Assembly: GCA_023409735.1 (NCBI GenBank)
Contig: JAEYRB010000059.1
Location: 67,800 to 131,799 of the forward strand
Direction: 5' to 3'
Length of the DNA stretch: 64,000 nt
Source: Bacillota bacterium
Lineage (GTDB): Bacteria > Bacillota > Clostridia > Acetivibrionales > DTU013
This document shows, in pieces, positions 8,096-17,230 of this stretch (its first letter is position 1; each line of letters begins with the position of its first letter). Below the pieces are notes generated by a model. It was given only the letters and a program-made list of their open reading frames with translations. It was not told where the DNA came from and did no database searches. A program made the position numbers and the translations under genes.

Positions 8096-9094
8096 TTATT
8101 TGGCGCTTACAGATTTACGTATGATAAGTTCGGCTTCCTCGACAAATCTGTGACCGTCAGCCTTTCCGTTTATGGCTTTGATCAGCAGGTGTGCAGCTGT
8201 AAAACCAATGTTCTCTACCTTGTTTTCTATGCTTGTAAGCTCAGGATTTGTACACTGGGCCAGCACGGAATTATTGTATCCAATTATCGACATGTTTTCA
8301 GGTACATTATATCCGGCGTCTGTATAAGCTTTAAGCGCACCTACAGCCAGAATATCCTCGGAGGCTATAATCGCTGTACATTCAGGATTGTCCAGCATCA
8401 GCTGCTTTGCTGCAGCGTAACCCCCGTTGATACCACATTCCGCATGAAATATTGAAGCTCGGCTGTATTGAAGCCCATTCTCAAGCATTGCTGATTTATA
8501 ACCGTTAAGCTTTTCCATGGCACTATATGTTTCAACATCGTATATAAAAGATATATTTCTATGTCCAAGCCGTGCGAGATGGTCAACAGCTTTTTTAACA
8601 GCTCCACTGTCATTGCACAGGACTGAGTAAATGTTGTGTCCTTCCAGATAGCCGTTTATCATAACTATGGGAATTTTGGAAGCTGCCTCAGATATATAGT
8701 CGTTATCAGTTTTCTCTGAAAACACTGAGCCTATCAGAATGATACCGTCTACACGCTTTTGAAGGAGAAGCTTGAGATACCTTTTTTTCTCAGTGATATC
8801 AACACCAGTATTGCATAAAACTACATTATAGCCAAGCTTACGAGCTTCACTTTCAATAGTGTGTATTGACCTTGCATAGTAGAGGTCCCTTACGTCAATA
8901 GTCATAACGCCTATGGTTTTCATAGAGTTCACCATGAGGCCGCGGGCAAACACATTCGGTGAGAAGCCTTCCTCCGCCATTATTGCGCTGACCTTCCTCC
9001 GAGTCTCATCAGATACGGCTTTACTGCCATTAATAACTCGTGATACAGTTGCGGTGGACACACCGGCTTTTTGTGCAATATCATATATATTCAA
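8096..9094 (-). CDS. LacI family transcriptional regulator
   Basis: A 332-residue sugar-responsive repressor. The N-terminal HTH NIYDIAQKAGVSTATVSRVI is followed by the hinge helix region (SPNVFARGLM) and a periplasmic-binding-protein-like effector domain (KTIGVMTIDVRD to the C-terminus). I chose a TTG start at 9094 because AGGAGG sits 7 bases upstream and it places the HTH at the N-terminus as in other LacI proteins; the frame is open further upstream (ATG at 9157) but without a ribosome site. It is divergent from larA, and palindromes at 9107 and 9231 fit as its operators, implying control of itself and of larA. Confidence 0.88.
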   Translation of the reverse strand: MNIYDIAQKAGVSTATVSRVINGSKAVSDETRRKVSAIMAEEGFSPNVFARGLMVNSMKTIGVMTIDVRDLYYARSIHTIESEARKLGYNVVLCNTGVDITEKKRYLKLLLQKRVDGIILIGSVFSEKTDNDYISEAASKIPIVMINGYLEGHNIYSVLCNDSGAVKKAVDHLARLGHRNISFIYDVETYSAMEKLNGYKSAMLENGLQYSRASIFHAECGINGGYAAAKQLMLDNPECTAIIASEDILAVGALKAYTDAGYNVPENMSIIGYNNSVLAQCTNPELTSIENKVENIGFTAAHLLIKAINGKADGHRFVEEAELIIRKSVSAK

Positions 9095-9106
9095 TAGAGA
9101 ACCTCC

Positions 9107-9120
9107 TGAAACCGCTTTCA
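9107..9120. promoter_or_regulatory. LacI/CcpA-type operator at the lacI gene
   Basis: TGAAACCGCTTTCA is a near-perfect palindrome with the central CG typical of LacI-family sites and of catabolite-responsive elements. It lies just upstream of the lacI ribosome site, where bound protein would block its transcription. Confidence 0.6.
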
Positions 9121-9198
9121 TCGAGGATATGATACCTTTTTTGAATTTGCTTGTCAATCAATCAGAACTATAACCCTTCATTTTATGGAATTAATATA

Positions 9199-9258
9199 TT
9201 GTTAAGGGAAAACTTTAGTGATATACTCAATGTAAGCGCTTACAATTTGGTTAACCAA
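9199..9258 (+). promoter_or_regulatory. larA promoter with two operator palindromes
   Basis: TTGTTA (9199-9204), a 17-base spacer and TATACT (9222-9227) form a good promoter. The perfect 14-base palindrome TGTAAGCGCTTACA (9231-9244) overlaps the expected start site, a classic LacI-family operator position. A second perfect palindrome TTGGTTAACCAA (9247-9258) follows directly. Repression by the divergent LacI protein is the simplest reading. Confidence 0.75.
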
Positions 9259-9364
9259 TAAATCAGAAGAGTATAAATTTGTTATGAATTGCATATGTTG
9301 GCACCCGGAGTTTGGAGATTGAGAGAAAAGATAAAATATAAACACAAAAATCAGGAGAACCACA

Positions 9365-10642
9365 ATGAGGGAAATAATTTTGAAGTCAAACGTACCATCA
9401 GGAATCAAAATGGATGAACTTGAGAAGACCGTCAGTAATTCTATAATTGACAAGCTCGACAGCTTGAAAAAGGTTCTTTTACTGCCGCCGGACATTACAA
9501 GGGCAAACTCATATGCAGGTATTATAACGGCTATCTATTATAAGCTTCTCAAGGATAGGTGCCAGATAGACATTATGCCGGCTCTTGGAACACATGTTGC
9601 AATGGAGGATGAGGAACTGGATGAAATGTTTGGCAGAGAAATACCTCACAGCTGCTACCTGGTACATAACTGGAGAAGTGATGTTGTCAAAATAGGTGAA
9701 ATACCTGATGATTTTGTAAAAGAAGTTTCTGAAGGGCTTATGGATGAGCCTATAGATGTTGAGGTTAATTACAGACTGCTTGATAAGAGCTATGATCTTA
9801 TAATATCAATAGGGCAGGTAGTACCTCATGAGGTAGTGGGAATGGCCAACTACAGCAAGAATATATTTGTAGGCTGCGGCGGAAAGAATATGATAAACAG
9901 CAGCCATATGCTTGGCGCATTCTACGGCCTTGAAAGAATAATGGGCAAGGACGGTTCGCCTGTAAGAAAGGTATTCGACTATGCCGAGACGAACTTTATA
10001 AGCAACCTTCCCCTTCTGTATGTGCTTACAGTAACAACTCAATACAATGGTAAAACTGCCCTCAACGGAATTTTTACCGGAAGGAATCGTAGAATTTTTG
10101 AAAGTGCTGTTGAAATGAGCACAGAGCTCAATTTGAATTTTGTTGAAAAGCCAATAAAAAAGGCTGTAGTTTATCTTGATCCTAAGGAATTTAAGTCAAC
10201 CTGGCTGGGTAACAAATCTGTATACAGAACAAGGCTTGCTATTGATGACGGCGGTGAGCTTCTTGTGCTTGCCCCAGGAATTGACAAGTTTGGAGAGGAC
10301 GATAATAATGATGCTTTAATTAGAAAATATGGTTATGTGGGCAGAAAAAAGATTCTCGAACTATGTAAAACTCAAGAAGACCTGAAAAATAATCTTTCAG
10401 CGGCAGCTCATCTTATACATGGATCCTCAGATGGTAGATTTTCTATCACATATGCAGTAAAGAAGCTTACTAAAGAGGAAGTTGAGGGAGCTAACTTCAA
10501 ATTTGCAGAATATGAGGAAGCGAGTTTAAGGTATAATCCGGTAAAATTAAAGGACGGCTGGAATTCGATGCAGGACGGTGAGGAGATCTACTATATAAGT
10601 AATCCTGCACTTGGATTATGGGCTGATAAAAAGAGGTTTTAA
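9365..10642 (+). CDS. LarA-family (lactate racemase-like, DUF2088) epimerase
   Basis: A 425-residue member of the LarA family, enzymes that use a nickel-pincer nucleotide to racemise or epimerise 2-hydroxy acids. The family core is visible: LPPDITRANS near residue 40, PALGTHVAM near 72, PHEVVGM near 154 and GCGGKNMINSSHMLG near 171, with Lys174 the likely cofactor-attachment residue and His76, His155 and His181 candidate ligands or bases. Close relatives in Clostridia are annotated as D-mannonate epimerase, which would fit a sugar-acid role and the LacI control, but the substrate cannot be read from sequence. No larB/C/E cofactor genes are in the window. The start follows a TCAGGAG ribosome site. 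Confidence 0.75.
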   Translation: MREIILKSNVPSGIKMDELEKTVSNSIIDKLDSLKKVLLLPPDITRANSYAGIITAIYYKLLKDRCQIDIMPALGTHVAMEDEELDEMFGREIPHSCYLVHNWRSDVVKIGEIPDDFVKEVSEGLMDEPIDVEVNYRLLDKSYDLIISIGQVVPHEVVGMANYSKNIFVGCGGKNMINSSHMLGAFYGLERIMGKDGSPVRKVFDYAETNFISNLPLLYVLTVTTQYNGKTALNGIFTGRNRRIFESAVEMSTELNLNFVEKPIKKAVVYLDPKEFKSTWLGNKSVYRTRLAIDDGGELLVLAPGIDKFGEDDNNDALIRKYGYVGRKKILELCKTQEDLKNNLSAAAHLIHGSSDGRFSITYAVKKLTKEEVEGANFKFAEYEEASLRYNPVKLKDGWNSMQDGEEIYYISNPALGLWADKKRF

Positions 10643-11070
10643 GATCAAGAAAGCAGATTTGATATAAGGGATGCCCATTAAGTATGCGAGTCGTGGATCT
10701 GTAAATGGCTTTAGAATCAATATAGCAGTTTAGCGTCCGGCAAAACAGCTTCAGGATAAAATAAAACGGCTTGGCGTCAGCTAAACTGCCTTCAGACACA
10801 ATTAAGCCGGTGACTATTGAGCTCTTCTACTTAAGTAAACAATGCTGTTGTTTTATCAAATACTGAGGAGATTCAATCATCCACCGGCTTTTTGCTTAAT
10901 ACCTTACAAAAGTTATTTTAATTTGCCTATGTTATACCTGCAGTCTATAGCTTACCGGTATATAGAGTTTAACTGGTTGCTTACCTGCAGCCCATTTGCT
11001 TAAGATATACCCATAACTCATGGTATATTTGCAGCCATGTCTTTATAGCACTTGTGGTTCTTCTCTTATC
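10643..11070. other. Intergenic region with nested inverted repeats
   Basis: The gap after larA holds GCAGTTTAGC (10725-10734) paired with GCTAAACTGC (10780-10789), and AAGCCGGTG (10804-10812) paired with CACCGGCTT (10882-10890), the latter followed by TTTG and possibly the larA terminator with a long loop. No coding frame is convincing. Confidence 0.45.
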
Positions 11071-11949
11071 TTATGGTATATCTGGGACGATATTTTCCGG
11101 TGCTGCATCAAGCCTTTCAGGATGCATTACGTAATGGCGAAAAAGTTTGAAGGCCGAAGCGTAGTAATGTCCGTCTACAACTCTTTCATCAGTGACCGCC
11201 TTTATTGGTATATATCTCTTTTCGATCATGTTATTATTGGAATCGATCACCTTCTCTTTAACTTTTGTGCCAAAGGCAATGAAAAAGGTCGTTGTCCCGA
11301 AATCATACAAATGATGGTAAATTGGCTGGATTCCCAGCGAACCCATATCTGTTATAAAAAAACTTGTATGGAATGGACTGGCTTTGTTTATGAATTTCGG
11401 CATCAGTCCAAAATAATCCAGAAGACGCACAACAAATATAAGAAATTTTACAATTAGACCGGGACACAACATAAATAGTCGCGCAGTTTTATCAGCTTCG
11501 TTTTTAGTCTCTAATAGCTTATTCTTTTCGATCTGCTCATTTATTTTTGCAGCTATATCATCAAGTGTGTCAGTAGGTTCGAATTTAAATTTTATTGTAG
11601 TTTCAGGACTATCATCCTTTAGTTCCTTTTTAATAGCGAGAGAGACAAGGATCTCATTACGAGCATAAATATTCTGCCCGGCTATAAATCTGTTCAGAGC
11701 AGGCTTTAAAGCAATAGTACGTACCATTGCAGCAATCATTATATGAAGCATACCAATACTAGTATTACTATTTCTTCTTTTTCTTCGCAGGTAAGCATCT
11801 GTATGAGTAATATCAATTTTATCCTCAAAGAAGTTCTGTGAATCAGAACGGTTGCGCATAATGAATGGCACTATTCTGTAAAATTCGTTAAGTGAGCGTA
11901 TCCTTCTGCCATCGTATCTATCCCCAAAACGTCGTTTGTAATTTCCCAT
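11071..11949 (-). CDS. 2-oxoacid dehydrogenase E2-like (CAT-fold) acyltransferase, stand-alone
   Basis: A 292-residue protein with the chloramphenicol acetyltransferase/E2 catalytic fold and no lipoyl or subunit-binding domain. Recognisable parts are SIGMLHIMIAAMVRTIALKP, FFITDMGSLGIQP and the C-terminal TDERVVDGHYYASAFKLF. The last corresponds to the DHRVxDG motif, but the catalytic His position is Glu here, so classical acyl transfer is doubtful unless another His serves. It stands alone, convergent with larA, with no E1/E3 genes nearby. A CoA-linked or regulatory role is possible; the function is unknown. Confidence 0.65.
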   Translation of the reverse strand: MGNYKRRFGDRYDGRRIRSLNEFYRIVPFIMRNRSDSQNFFEDKIDITHTDAYLRRKRRNSNTSIGMLHIMIAAMVRTIALKPALNRFIAGQNIYARNEILVSLAIKKELKDDSPETTIKFKFEPTDTLDDIAAKINEQIEKNKLLETKNEADKTARLFMLCPGLIVKFLIFVVRLLDYFGLMPKFINKASPFHTSFFITDMGSLGIQPIYHHLYDFGTTTFFIAFGTKVKEKVIDSNNNMIEKRYIPIKAVTDERVVDGHYYASAFKLFRHYVMHPERLDAAPENIVPDIP

Positions 11950-12112
11950 CCAATGCTCCTCCTATTTTTGTCAAGACTTAACGATAAGTGTTAGTTCATT
12001 ATACTATAAATAATCTAAATAATATATAACGCATAATAAACAAAAAAATGCTGTCGTGCTTTATATATCAATTATCTAGGTAGGAACGGCAGCATCAAGA
12101 GCATTATACGAG

Positions 12113-12754
12113 TCAAAGTACATATTTTAGCAAGTCAATTGGCTTTTCAATAAATATCTCAGGCTCCACCTTCTTCAGCTCAGATATAGAGCTGTAGGTC
12201 CATGCTACAGCTGCGCTTTTAACGCCTGCATCTTTTGCACAAAGTATATCTAATGGACTGTCGCCAACATATAAAACATCATCCTTATTTTGTACCTTTG
12301 CTTTTTCCATTGCCTTTATCAGGGGATCGCCATCAGGCTTGTGCTTTGCTGATGCCTCGCTGCCATTTACAAACATAAAATAGTCTAGCAGATTAAATAT
12401 CTTTAAGCCTCTCATTGCAAGCTCTCGACGTTTTGATGTGACTACTCCTAAAACTATTCCCTCTTCGTATAGGGCCTTAATTAAATCATAAACTCCAATA
12501 AAAATTCCTATACTTTTATCGTGGTTACGTTCGTTGTATTCGCGATAGGTCTTTGCCAGCTCTTCTTCCCTTCCGGGATAGATATCCCTGAGGTGGTTTA
12601 TCAAGGGCATACCTATATAACTTATGGTTTCTTCTTGTGGTCTTGTCTCACCAAAGTGGTGCATAAAAGTATAATTAAAGGATTCTAATATTAGTGGGAC
12701 TGTGTCTATCAGCGTTCCATCCAGATCAAAAAAAACATATTTGAATTTACTCAT
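12113..12754 (-). CDS. HAD-superfamily phosphatase (PpaX/Gph type)
   Basis: A 213-residue haloacid-dehalogenase phosphatase. Motif I is VFFDLDGTLIDT (nucleophile Asp and acid Asp), motif II is VVTSKRR, the motif III Lys is in KHKPDGDP, and motif IV is YVGDSPLDILCAKDAG. The helical C1 cap between motifs I and II fits PpaX pyrophosphatase or phosphoglycolate phosphatase. The gene is monocistronic. A hairpin-free T-rich stretch follows. The assignment to HAD is firm, the substrate is not. Confidence 0.8.
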   Translation of the reverse strand: MSKFKYVFFDLDGTLIDTVPLILESFNYTFMHHFGETRPQEETISYIGMPLINHLRDIYPGREEELAKTYREYNERNHDKSIGIFIGVYDLIKALYEEGIVLGVVTSKRRELAMRGLKIFNLLDYFMFVNGSEASAKHKPDGDPLIKAMEKAKVQNKDDVLYVGDSPLDILCAKDAGVKSAAVAWTYSSISELKKVEPEIFIEKPIDLLKYVL

Positions 12755-13183
12755 CTAAAATTTTACCCTTCAAATTAAATTGTTTGTTGTCGTATTGTTT
12801 TATATTATAGCACACGTTTTATAGAAAACTGCAACAGTAACAGGCGACCGGTAGTTTTTGTCATGACAAATAACACCTTTATTGAGAAAGCATCCTCTTT
12901 CCAAGTCAACTCTGGAAAATATCTTCTGTTTCAATAACCAACGTATTCGTTACCGATTCATACTTGCCAAAACAATAAGGAGTACATATTTTTGCCATGA
13001 GAGTGTTGCCGTAATCTTGCATGAGAACATTCGATTGATTAAAAGTGATCTTCACATACTTACATATAACCGTAATAAAATAGTCAGCCGATGGTGCCAT
13101 ATACAGCAAAAACAGTGTCCAATCTAATCAGCGTGAATCAAATATGTATAAATGGGCATATCATAAAAGTGAAGGAAGTGATA
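12755..13183. other. Intergenic region with a possible small-gene remnant
   Basis: A minus-strand frame at 12906-13109 reads a protein-like 67 residues (YVKITFNQSNVLMQDYGNTL and CTPYCFGKYESVTNTLVIE), but its ATG has no ribosome site and it matches nothing I know. It may be a remnant or a chance frame. The plus-strand frame through the same bases looks like its shadow. Otherwise the gap shows only AT-rich DNA. Confidence 0.3.
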
Positions 13184-14293
13184 ATGATGCCAAAAGGCAG
13201 AATAAGGCATATGTTTCCGGGTGGTAATACGTCCCAGGGCTTTTTCAGCTTTTACAGCTACATAATGAGTCAGGAAGAAGCAAAAAGAATTTTCATCCTG
13301 AAGGGTGGCCCAGGTGTAGGCAAAAGCACCTTTATGAAAAAAATAGCTAATGAAATGCTGGATCATGGCTATGATGTGGAATATATGCACTGCTCCAGCG
13401 ACAATAATAGTCTGGATGGAGTTGCAGTGCCCGCCATAGGTATAGCCATTCTGGATGGAACAGCACCTCATGTAGTGGACCCTAAGACTCCTGGTGCAGT
13501 AGACGAAATAATAAATCTGGGTGACTGCTGGAATGAAAGAGGTATAGCAGAATCAAAGCCGGAGATCATCAGGTTGAACAATGAAATAGGAAAAGGATTC
13601 GAGCGAGCCTACAGATATTTACGGTCGGCATGGCAAATTTATGATGACAGCTCTGCTTTATATGGACGTGCATTAAATGAGGGCAGGCTTAATCTTCTGG
13701 CAGAGGAGCTGCTAGAAAGCTTGTTTGATGGGGTAGCGGTAGCCGCAGTACCAGGAAAGCAGAGGTGCTTATTTGCCAGTGCTATTACTCCAGATGGTAT
13801 TATTAGCTATCTGGATGACCTGATCGTTTCCGATTCTATATACAAGCTATCCGGATTTCCGGGCGCCGGAACTGAAAAGGTACTGGAGAAGTTGAAATCA
13901 GCTGCTTTGGAAAGAGGCTTTTTTACAGAGGCATTTTATTGTCCGCTTAACCCGTGTAAGCTGGAGCATTTGATAATTCCTGAAATGAACACAGCATTTA
14001 CGACTGTTAACAAATATCATCATACGGATGCATGTGCAATAAAGAATATTGATTTTGCAGACTTACTTGACAATAAGGTATTAGAGCCATGGAGACAGGA
14101 GATAGAGTATGATGATATGATGTTTGATAAGCTTTTACAAAAGGCGGTTGATATAATACATGGCGCTAAGGTATTGCATGATGAAATGGAAGGCTATTAT
14201 GTACCAAATATGAAGTTCTCATCCGTCCAGCGCAAGCAGGATGAAACAATGAAAAGAATACTTGAATATGTGGAGGAACCGCAAGTTAAATAA
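13184..14293 (+). CDS. P-loop ATPase with two nucleotide-binding halves (PRK06851-like)
   Basis: A 369-residue soluble ATPase of a clostridial/bacillar family of unknown function. The first half begins near MFPGGNTSQGFFSFY and has a good Walker A, LKGGPGVGKSTFMKK. The second half starts near residue 220 with a matching but degenerate loop, LSGFPGAGTEKVLEKL, in which the usual Lys-Ser/Thr of Walker A is replaced, so only one site is likely to bind ATP normally. I chose ATG 13184 because GAAGGAAGTG lies just upstream; the frame is open to 13091 but without a ribosome site. No operon partner. Confidence 0.75.
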   Translation: MMPKGRIRHMFPGGNTSQGFFSFYSYIMSQEEAKRIFILKGGPGVGKSTFMKKIANEMLDHGYDVEYMHCSSDNNSLDGVAVPAIGIAILDGTAPHVVDPKTPGAVDEIINLGDCWNERGIAESKPEIIRLNNEIGKGFERAYRYLRSAWQIYDDSSALYGRALNEGRLNLLAEELLESLFDGVAVAAVPGKQRCLFASAITPDGIISYLDDLIVSDSIYKLSGFPGAGTEKVLEKLKSAALERGFFTEAFYCPLNPCKLEHLIIPEMNTAFTTVNKYHHTDACAIKNIDFADLLDNKVLEPWRQEIEYDDMMFDKLLQKAVDIIHGAKVLHDEMEGYYVPNMKFSSVQRKQDETMKRILEYVEEPQVK

Positions 14294-14365
14294 AAATGTG
14301 AGAGATCATATAAGCTAGTAACAGTTTAATTATCATATATAGCTAAAACAGTCAGAAAACCAAAG

Positions 14366-14518
14366 TAGCAAGACAACCTAAATAATAAGACAGCTAAAGC
14401 AATAAGACACAACAAAGGCAACAAGACAACTGAAACAAAAAGACAACTTAACAAAAGACAGTTAAATAAAAGGCAGCTAAAACAATAAGACAGCTTAAGC
14501 AATAAGACAACTAAATCA
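14366..14518 (+). repeat. Degenerate ~17-bp tandem repeat
   Basis: Nine or so imperfect units of the type AATAAGACAGCTAAAGC follow one another with small indels. It fills most of the gap between two convergent genes (14294-14655). The spacing is irregular and there are no unique spacers, so it is not CRISPR. Confidence 0.6.
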
Positions 14519-14608
14519 TCAAATAGCCTAATAAGGACATAATCTTAATGTTAAATATGAATATTCAGAAATGCAAAGCTACCTCTCTATGATAGCTTCA
14601 CAGCTGCA

Positions 14609-14647
14609 GCAGGGCTTGCAGACCATGTAATGATATGCAAGCCCTGC
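14609..14647. terminator. Hairpin at the end of the csaB-type gene
   Basis: Perfect 12-base arms GCAGGGCTTGCA and TGCAAGCCCTGC lie 8 bases beyond the stop codon of the minus-strand gene. The minus side lacks a T run, while the plus side has a weak CTAATTTTATT, so termination efficiency is uncertain; it may also protect the 3' end. Confidence 0.5.
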
Positions 14648-14655
14648 CTCTAATT

Positions 14656-16932
14656 TTATTCCCCGTAGGAATCGATCAGTTCGACTGCAACCTTTGCATT
14701 TTCACGAGCTTTTTCCTGAAGTGCAGGTATTTTTGTTATAAGCTGCCTGCTTAACTCATCATGCTCTTTCCAAACCTGCTCTGTAAGCTTCAGCAGATTA
14801 TTATAGTCAAGCTGCCTGACGTCACCTGCGGAGGGTTGATTGATACAGTCCAGGAAGCCCTGTATCTTTGGATCATATACAAGCCCCACCATAGGTACGG
14901 CATTGACAGCGGAGAATATCAGTGCATGAAGCCTCATGCCAAGCATTACATGCATTTTGGAAACAAGCTCGTAGGTCTGAAGAACATTAAGCTTGACCCG
15001 AACAATGTTACTGCTGTGATTCATTCTCGCAGCTGCATTCTTCAATATTGGTATGTCATCCGGGTACTGCATTGGAATGAATACCGGATATGCGCCGTAT
15101 TCTTCCACCATATGATCAGCAACTCTGGCAATGGCGGACTCATATTTCTCATGCTCGAATTTTTCGTGTCCGGGGTACTTTCTAAGGGATATTCCGAGAA
15201 GAGGTTTATCTGTTGGAATTCCTAGAAGACTGAGAATATCTGTGTCAGAGGCTTCACTGCTTGTACAAGCTTCACTGCCTTCCGCTACTGATAAAGCTGC
15301 ATCTGCTGTCAACAGAATGCGAGGATTGCTAATGTCCATACTTTTAAGTTCTTTGAATGACATCCCTTCCCTGAGAGTTATGATATCTACCCGGTTAATG
15401 ATCTTTTTTGTTAAGAACCTGCTAAGCTTCTTTTTTAGTGGGCCTATTCCGTTGGCGTAAAACATAACCTTCAGCTTGAGCATTTTTGCAAGCCATACCG
15501 TGCTTAGGTAAAAAAACAGGGAGCGAGTACTGGTATTATCCTGAAGCAGGTTGCCTCCGCCGTATATGAAGGCTTTTGATTTCCTCATAACACGGTAAAT
15601 TCGAAGCATATCAAATCTGCCGATTGCGTCTATCTGGAAATCGCAGGTAGTAATTGAAGGGTTCCTTGACAGAACCAATAACCTTATATCAGGCTTGAAT
15701 TCCTTTAGATCCTTTATAATGGACATCAGCAATGCATCATCGCCGATATTCCTGAAACCATAATAGCCGTGTATTATAGCATCGTATTCTTTACCACCCG
15801 GATTTGAGAGGGCTTCAGCTCTTTTTTTGAGTATCTTGCGGTAAATGTCAAGCTGAGTCCTTCCCATAGCTTCAACAGAAAAGTTGGCCAGCGCCTTTTG
15901 GTACAGCTTAACACCCATTGTTATACGCTTTTCCTTATTTTCTGCAAGCTCCATAATAAGCTCGGCAAAGTGCTTATAATCTCCGGGCTCGAATAAATAA
16001 CCGTTTCTGCCGCTTTCTATAAGATCGGGAATGCCTCCGACCCTGCTGCTTATGGTTGCCTTTCTAAACCTTGCACCCTCAAGTATAGAGTAAGAAAAAC
16101 TCTCACTTATTGATGTAAGAACACTGATATCGATACTGCTCATAAGCTCATTTGGATCATCGAGCCATCCGGGGAAAAATACTGTATCGGTAAGTCCAAG
16201 ACTGGTGCTTAGGGCTTCAAGCTGCTTTCTGTCCTCACCGTCGCCTGCTATAATAAATTTTACTTTGGTTGTTTTTTCCTTTATAATCTTTGCTGCTTTT
16301 ATTATAGTGTCGATACTCTTTACAGGATAAAGTCTGGCTGCTATACCGACAATAACATCATCCTCATTTATGTTCAAATTATATTTATTTATAAGGCTTT
16401 CTCTTGAATATTCTACTGTAGGAACCGAAAAATCGATACCGTTGTAGAGAACATAGATGTCCTGAAACTTGAAGCCTCTGCTCAAAAGCATTTTTTTGAA
16501 ATTCTCAGATACTGCTATATAATTGTTCATAAAATGGAGAGCTATGGAATTTGTAAGTCCAATAGTCATACGCCTTGCAAGACTGTGCATGTAATCGAGA
16601 CGGTAGTCGCTGTGCACTGTGGTGACTGTCGGTATACCTGACTTGTGTCTTGCCGCGAGGGCAAAAAAGTTTGCTTTTGCGCCATGTGAATGCATGATAT
16701 TATATTTGCCTTCACATATTAATTTTCTTACTGCCCTTATATCATTAAATATGTTTTTTGACTTTATAACCGTAACATCTATTCCTAATGCTCTGGCTTC
16801 GTCTGCATTTGCACCCGGACGCAGACATATGAGCTTTACTTCTACATGCTTTGATAACTCACCTAAAAGATACAATATATGTGTTTTGGCGCCGCCTACA
16901 TCGCCGCCGCCAATTAAATGTACAATCTTCAT
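14656..16932 (-). CDS. csaB: Glycosyltransferase family 4 fused to polysaccharide pyruvyl transferase (CsaB-like)
   Basis: A 758-residue two-domain protein. Residues 1-370 are a GT4 retaining glycosyltransferase (GGGDVGGAKTHILYLL acceptor loop, HSHGAKANFF, GIAARLYPVKSIDTII, ISESFSYSILEGARF with the donor-site Glu pair). Residues 382-758 are a pyruvyl transferase (GYYGFRNIGDDALLMSI, FIYGGGNLLQD, MFYANGIGPL, LGMRLHALIFSA with the conserved Arg-x-His). CsaB adds ketal pyruvate to the secondary cell-wall polymer that SLH domains bind. The SLH-tailed peptidase at the right edge of the window is the kind of protein that would need it. The fusion suggests one enzyme both extends and pyruvylates the glycan. 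ATG 16932 follows GGGAGG. Confidence 0.85.
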   Translation of the reverse strand: MKIVHLIGGGDVGGAKTHILYLLGELSKHVEVKLICLRPGANADEARALGIDVTVIKSKNIFNDIRAVRKLICEGKYNIMHSHGAKANFFALAARHKSGIPTVTTVHSDYRLDYMHSLARRMTIGLTNSIALHFMNNYIAVSENFKKMLLSRGFKFQDIYVLYNGIDFSVPTVEYSRESLINKYNLNINEDDVIVGIAARLYPVKSIDTIIKAAKIIKEKTTKVKFIIAGDGEDRKQLEALSTSLGLTDTVFFPGWLDDPNELMSSIDISVLTSISESFSYSILEGARFRKATISSRVGGIPDLIESGRNGYLFEPGDYKHFAELIMELAENKEKRITMGVKLYQKALANFSVEAMGRTQLDIYRKILKKRAEALSNPGGKEYDAIIHGYYGFRNIGDDALLMSIIKDLKEFKPDIRLLVLSRNPSITTCDFQIDAIGRFDMLRIYRVMRKSKAFIYGGGNLLQDNTSTRSLFFYLSTVWLAKMLKLKVMFYANGIGPLKKKLSRFLTKKIINRVDIITLREGMSFKELKSMDISNPRILLTADAALSVAEGSEACTSSEASDTDILSLLGIPTDKPLLGISLRKYPGHEKFEHEKYESAIARVADHMVEEYGAYPVFIPMQYPDDIPILKNAAARMNHSSNIVRVKLNVLQTYELVSKMHVMLGMRLHALIFSAVNAVPMVGLVYDPKIQGFLDCINQPSAGDVRQLDYNNLLKLTEQVWKEHDELSRQLITKIPALQEKARENAKVAVELIDSYGE

Positions 16933-17230
16933 AGTAAACCTCCCTCATATACTATACTAGATTCTTGGAAATACAGCAAATAAAACAATAACCCTTCAAT
17001 CTTTTTTAACTCCGCTTTGATATACATTTAGCATCGAATTATTTTTAACTAAGTATAAAATATCATACAAAAGAATACTAAGCAGGAAATTATCTGGCTC
17101 ATGTGGAATATAAGCGTAATATTATTAGAAACTGCAGAAAAAGTTTTAGTTATATGTTAATAGGATATTAGCAGTATTATTATCAGAATAATTAAGGAAA
17201 TATGGAAATTTAACAAAATGGAGGCGGAGT
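16933..17230. other. Divergent promoter region, AT-rich
   Basis: This 298-base gap separates the divergent GT4-CsaB and DUF72 genes. It has many TA-rich -10-like hexamers but no clear operator, hairpin or small gene. Confidence 0.35.

Noticed and set aside
12906..13109. Minus-strand 67-codon frame with protein-like composition
   Set aside because: No ribosome site and no family recognised; mentioned only as a possible remnant in the intergenic note.
14366..14518. 17-bp repeats considered as a CRISPR array
   Set aside because: No spacers, irregular spacing and degenerate units.
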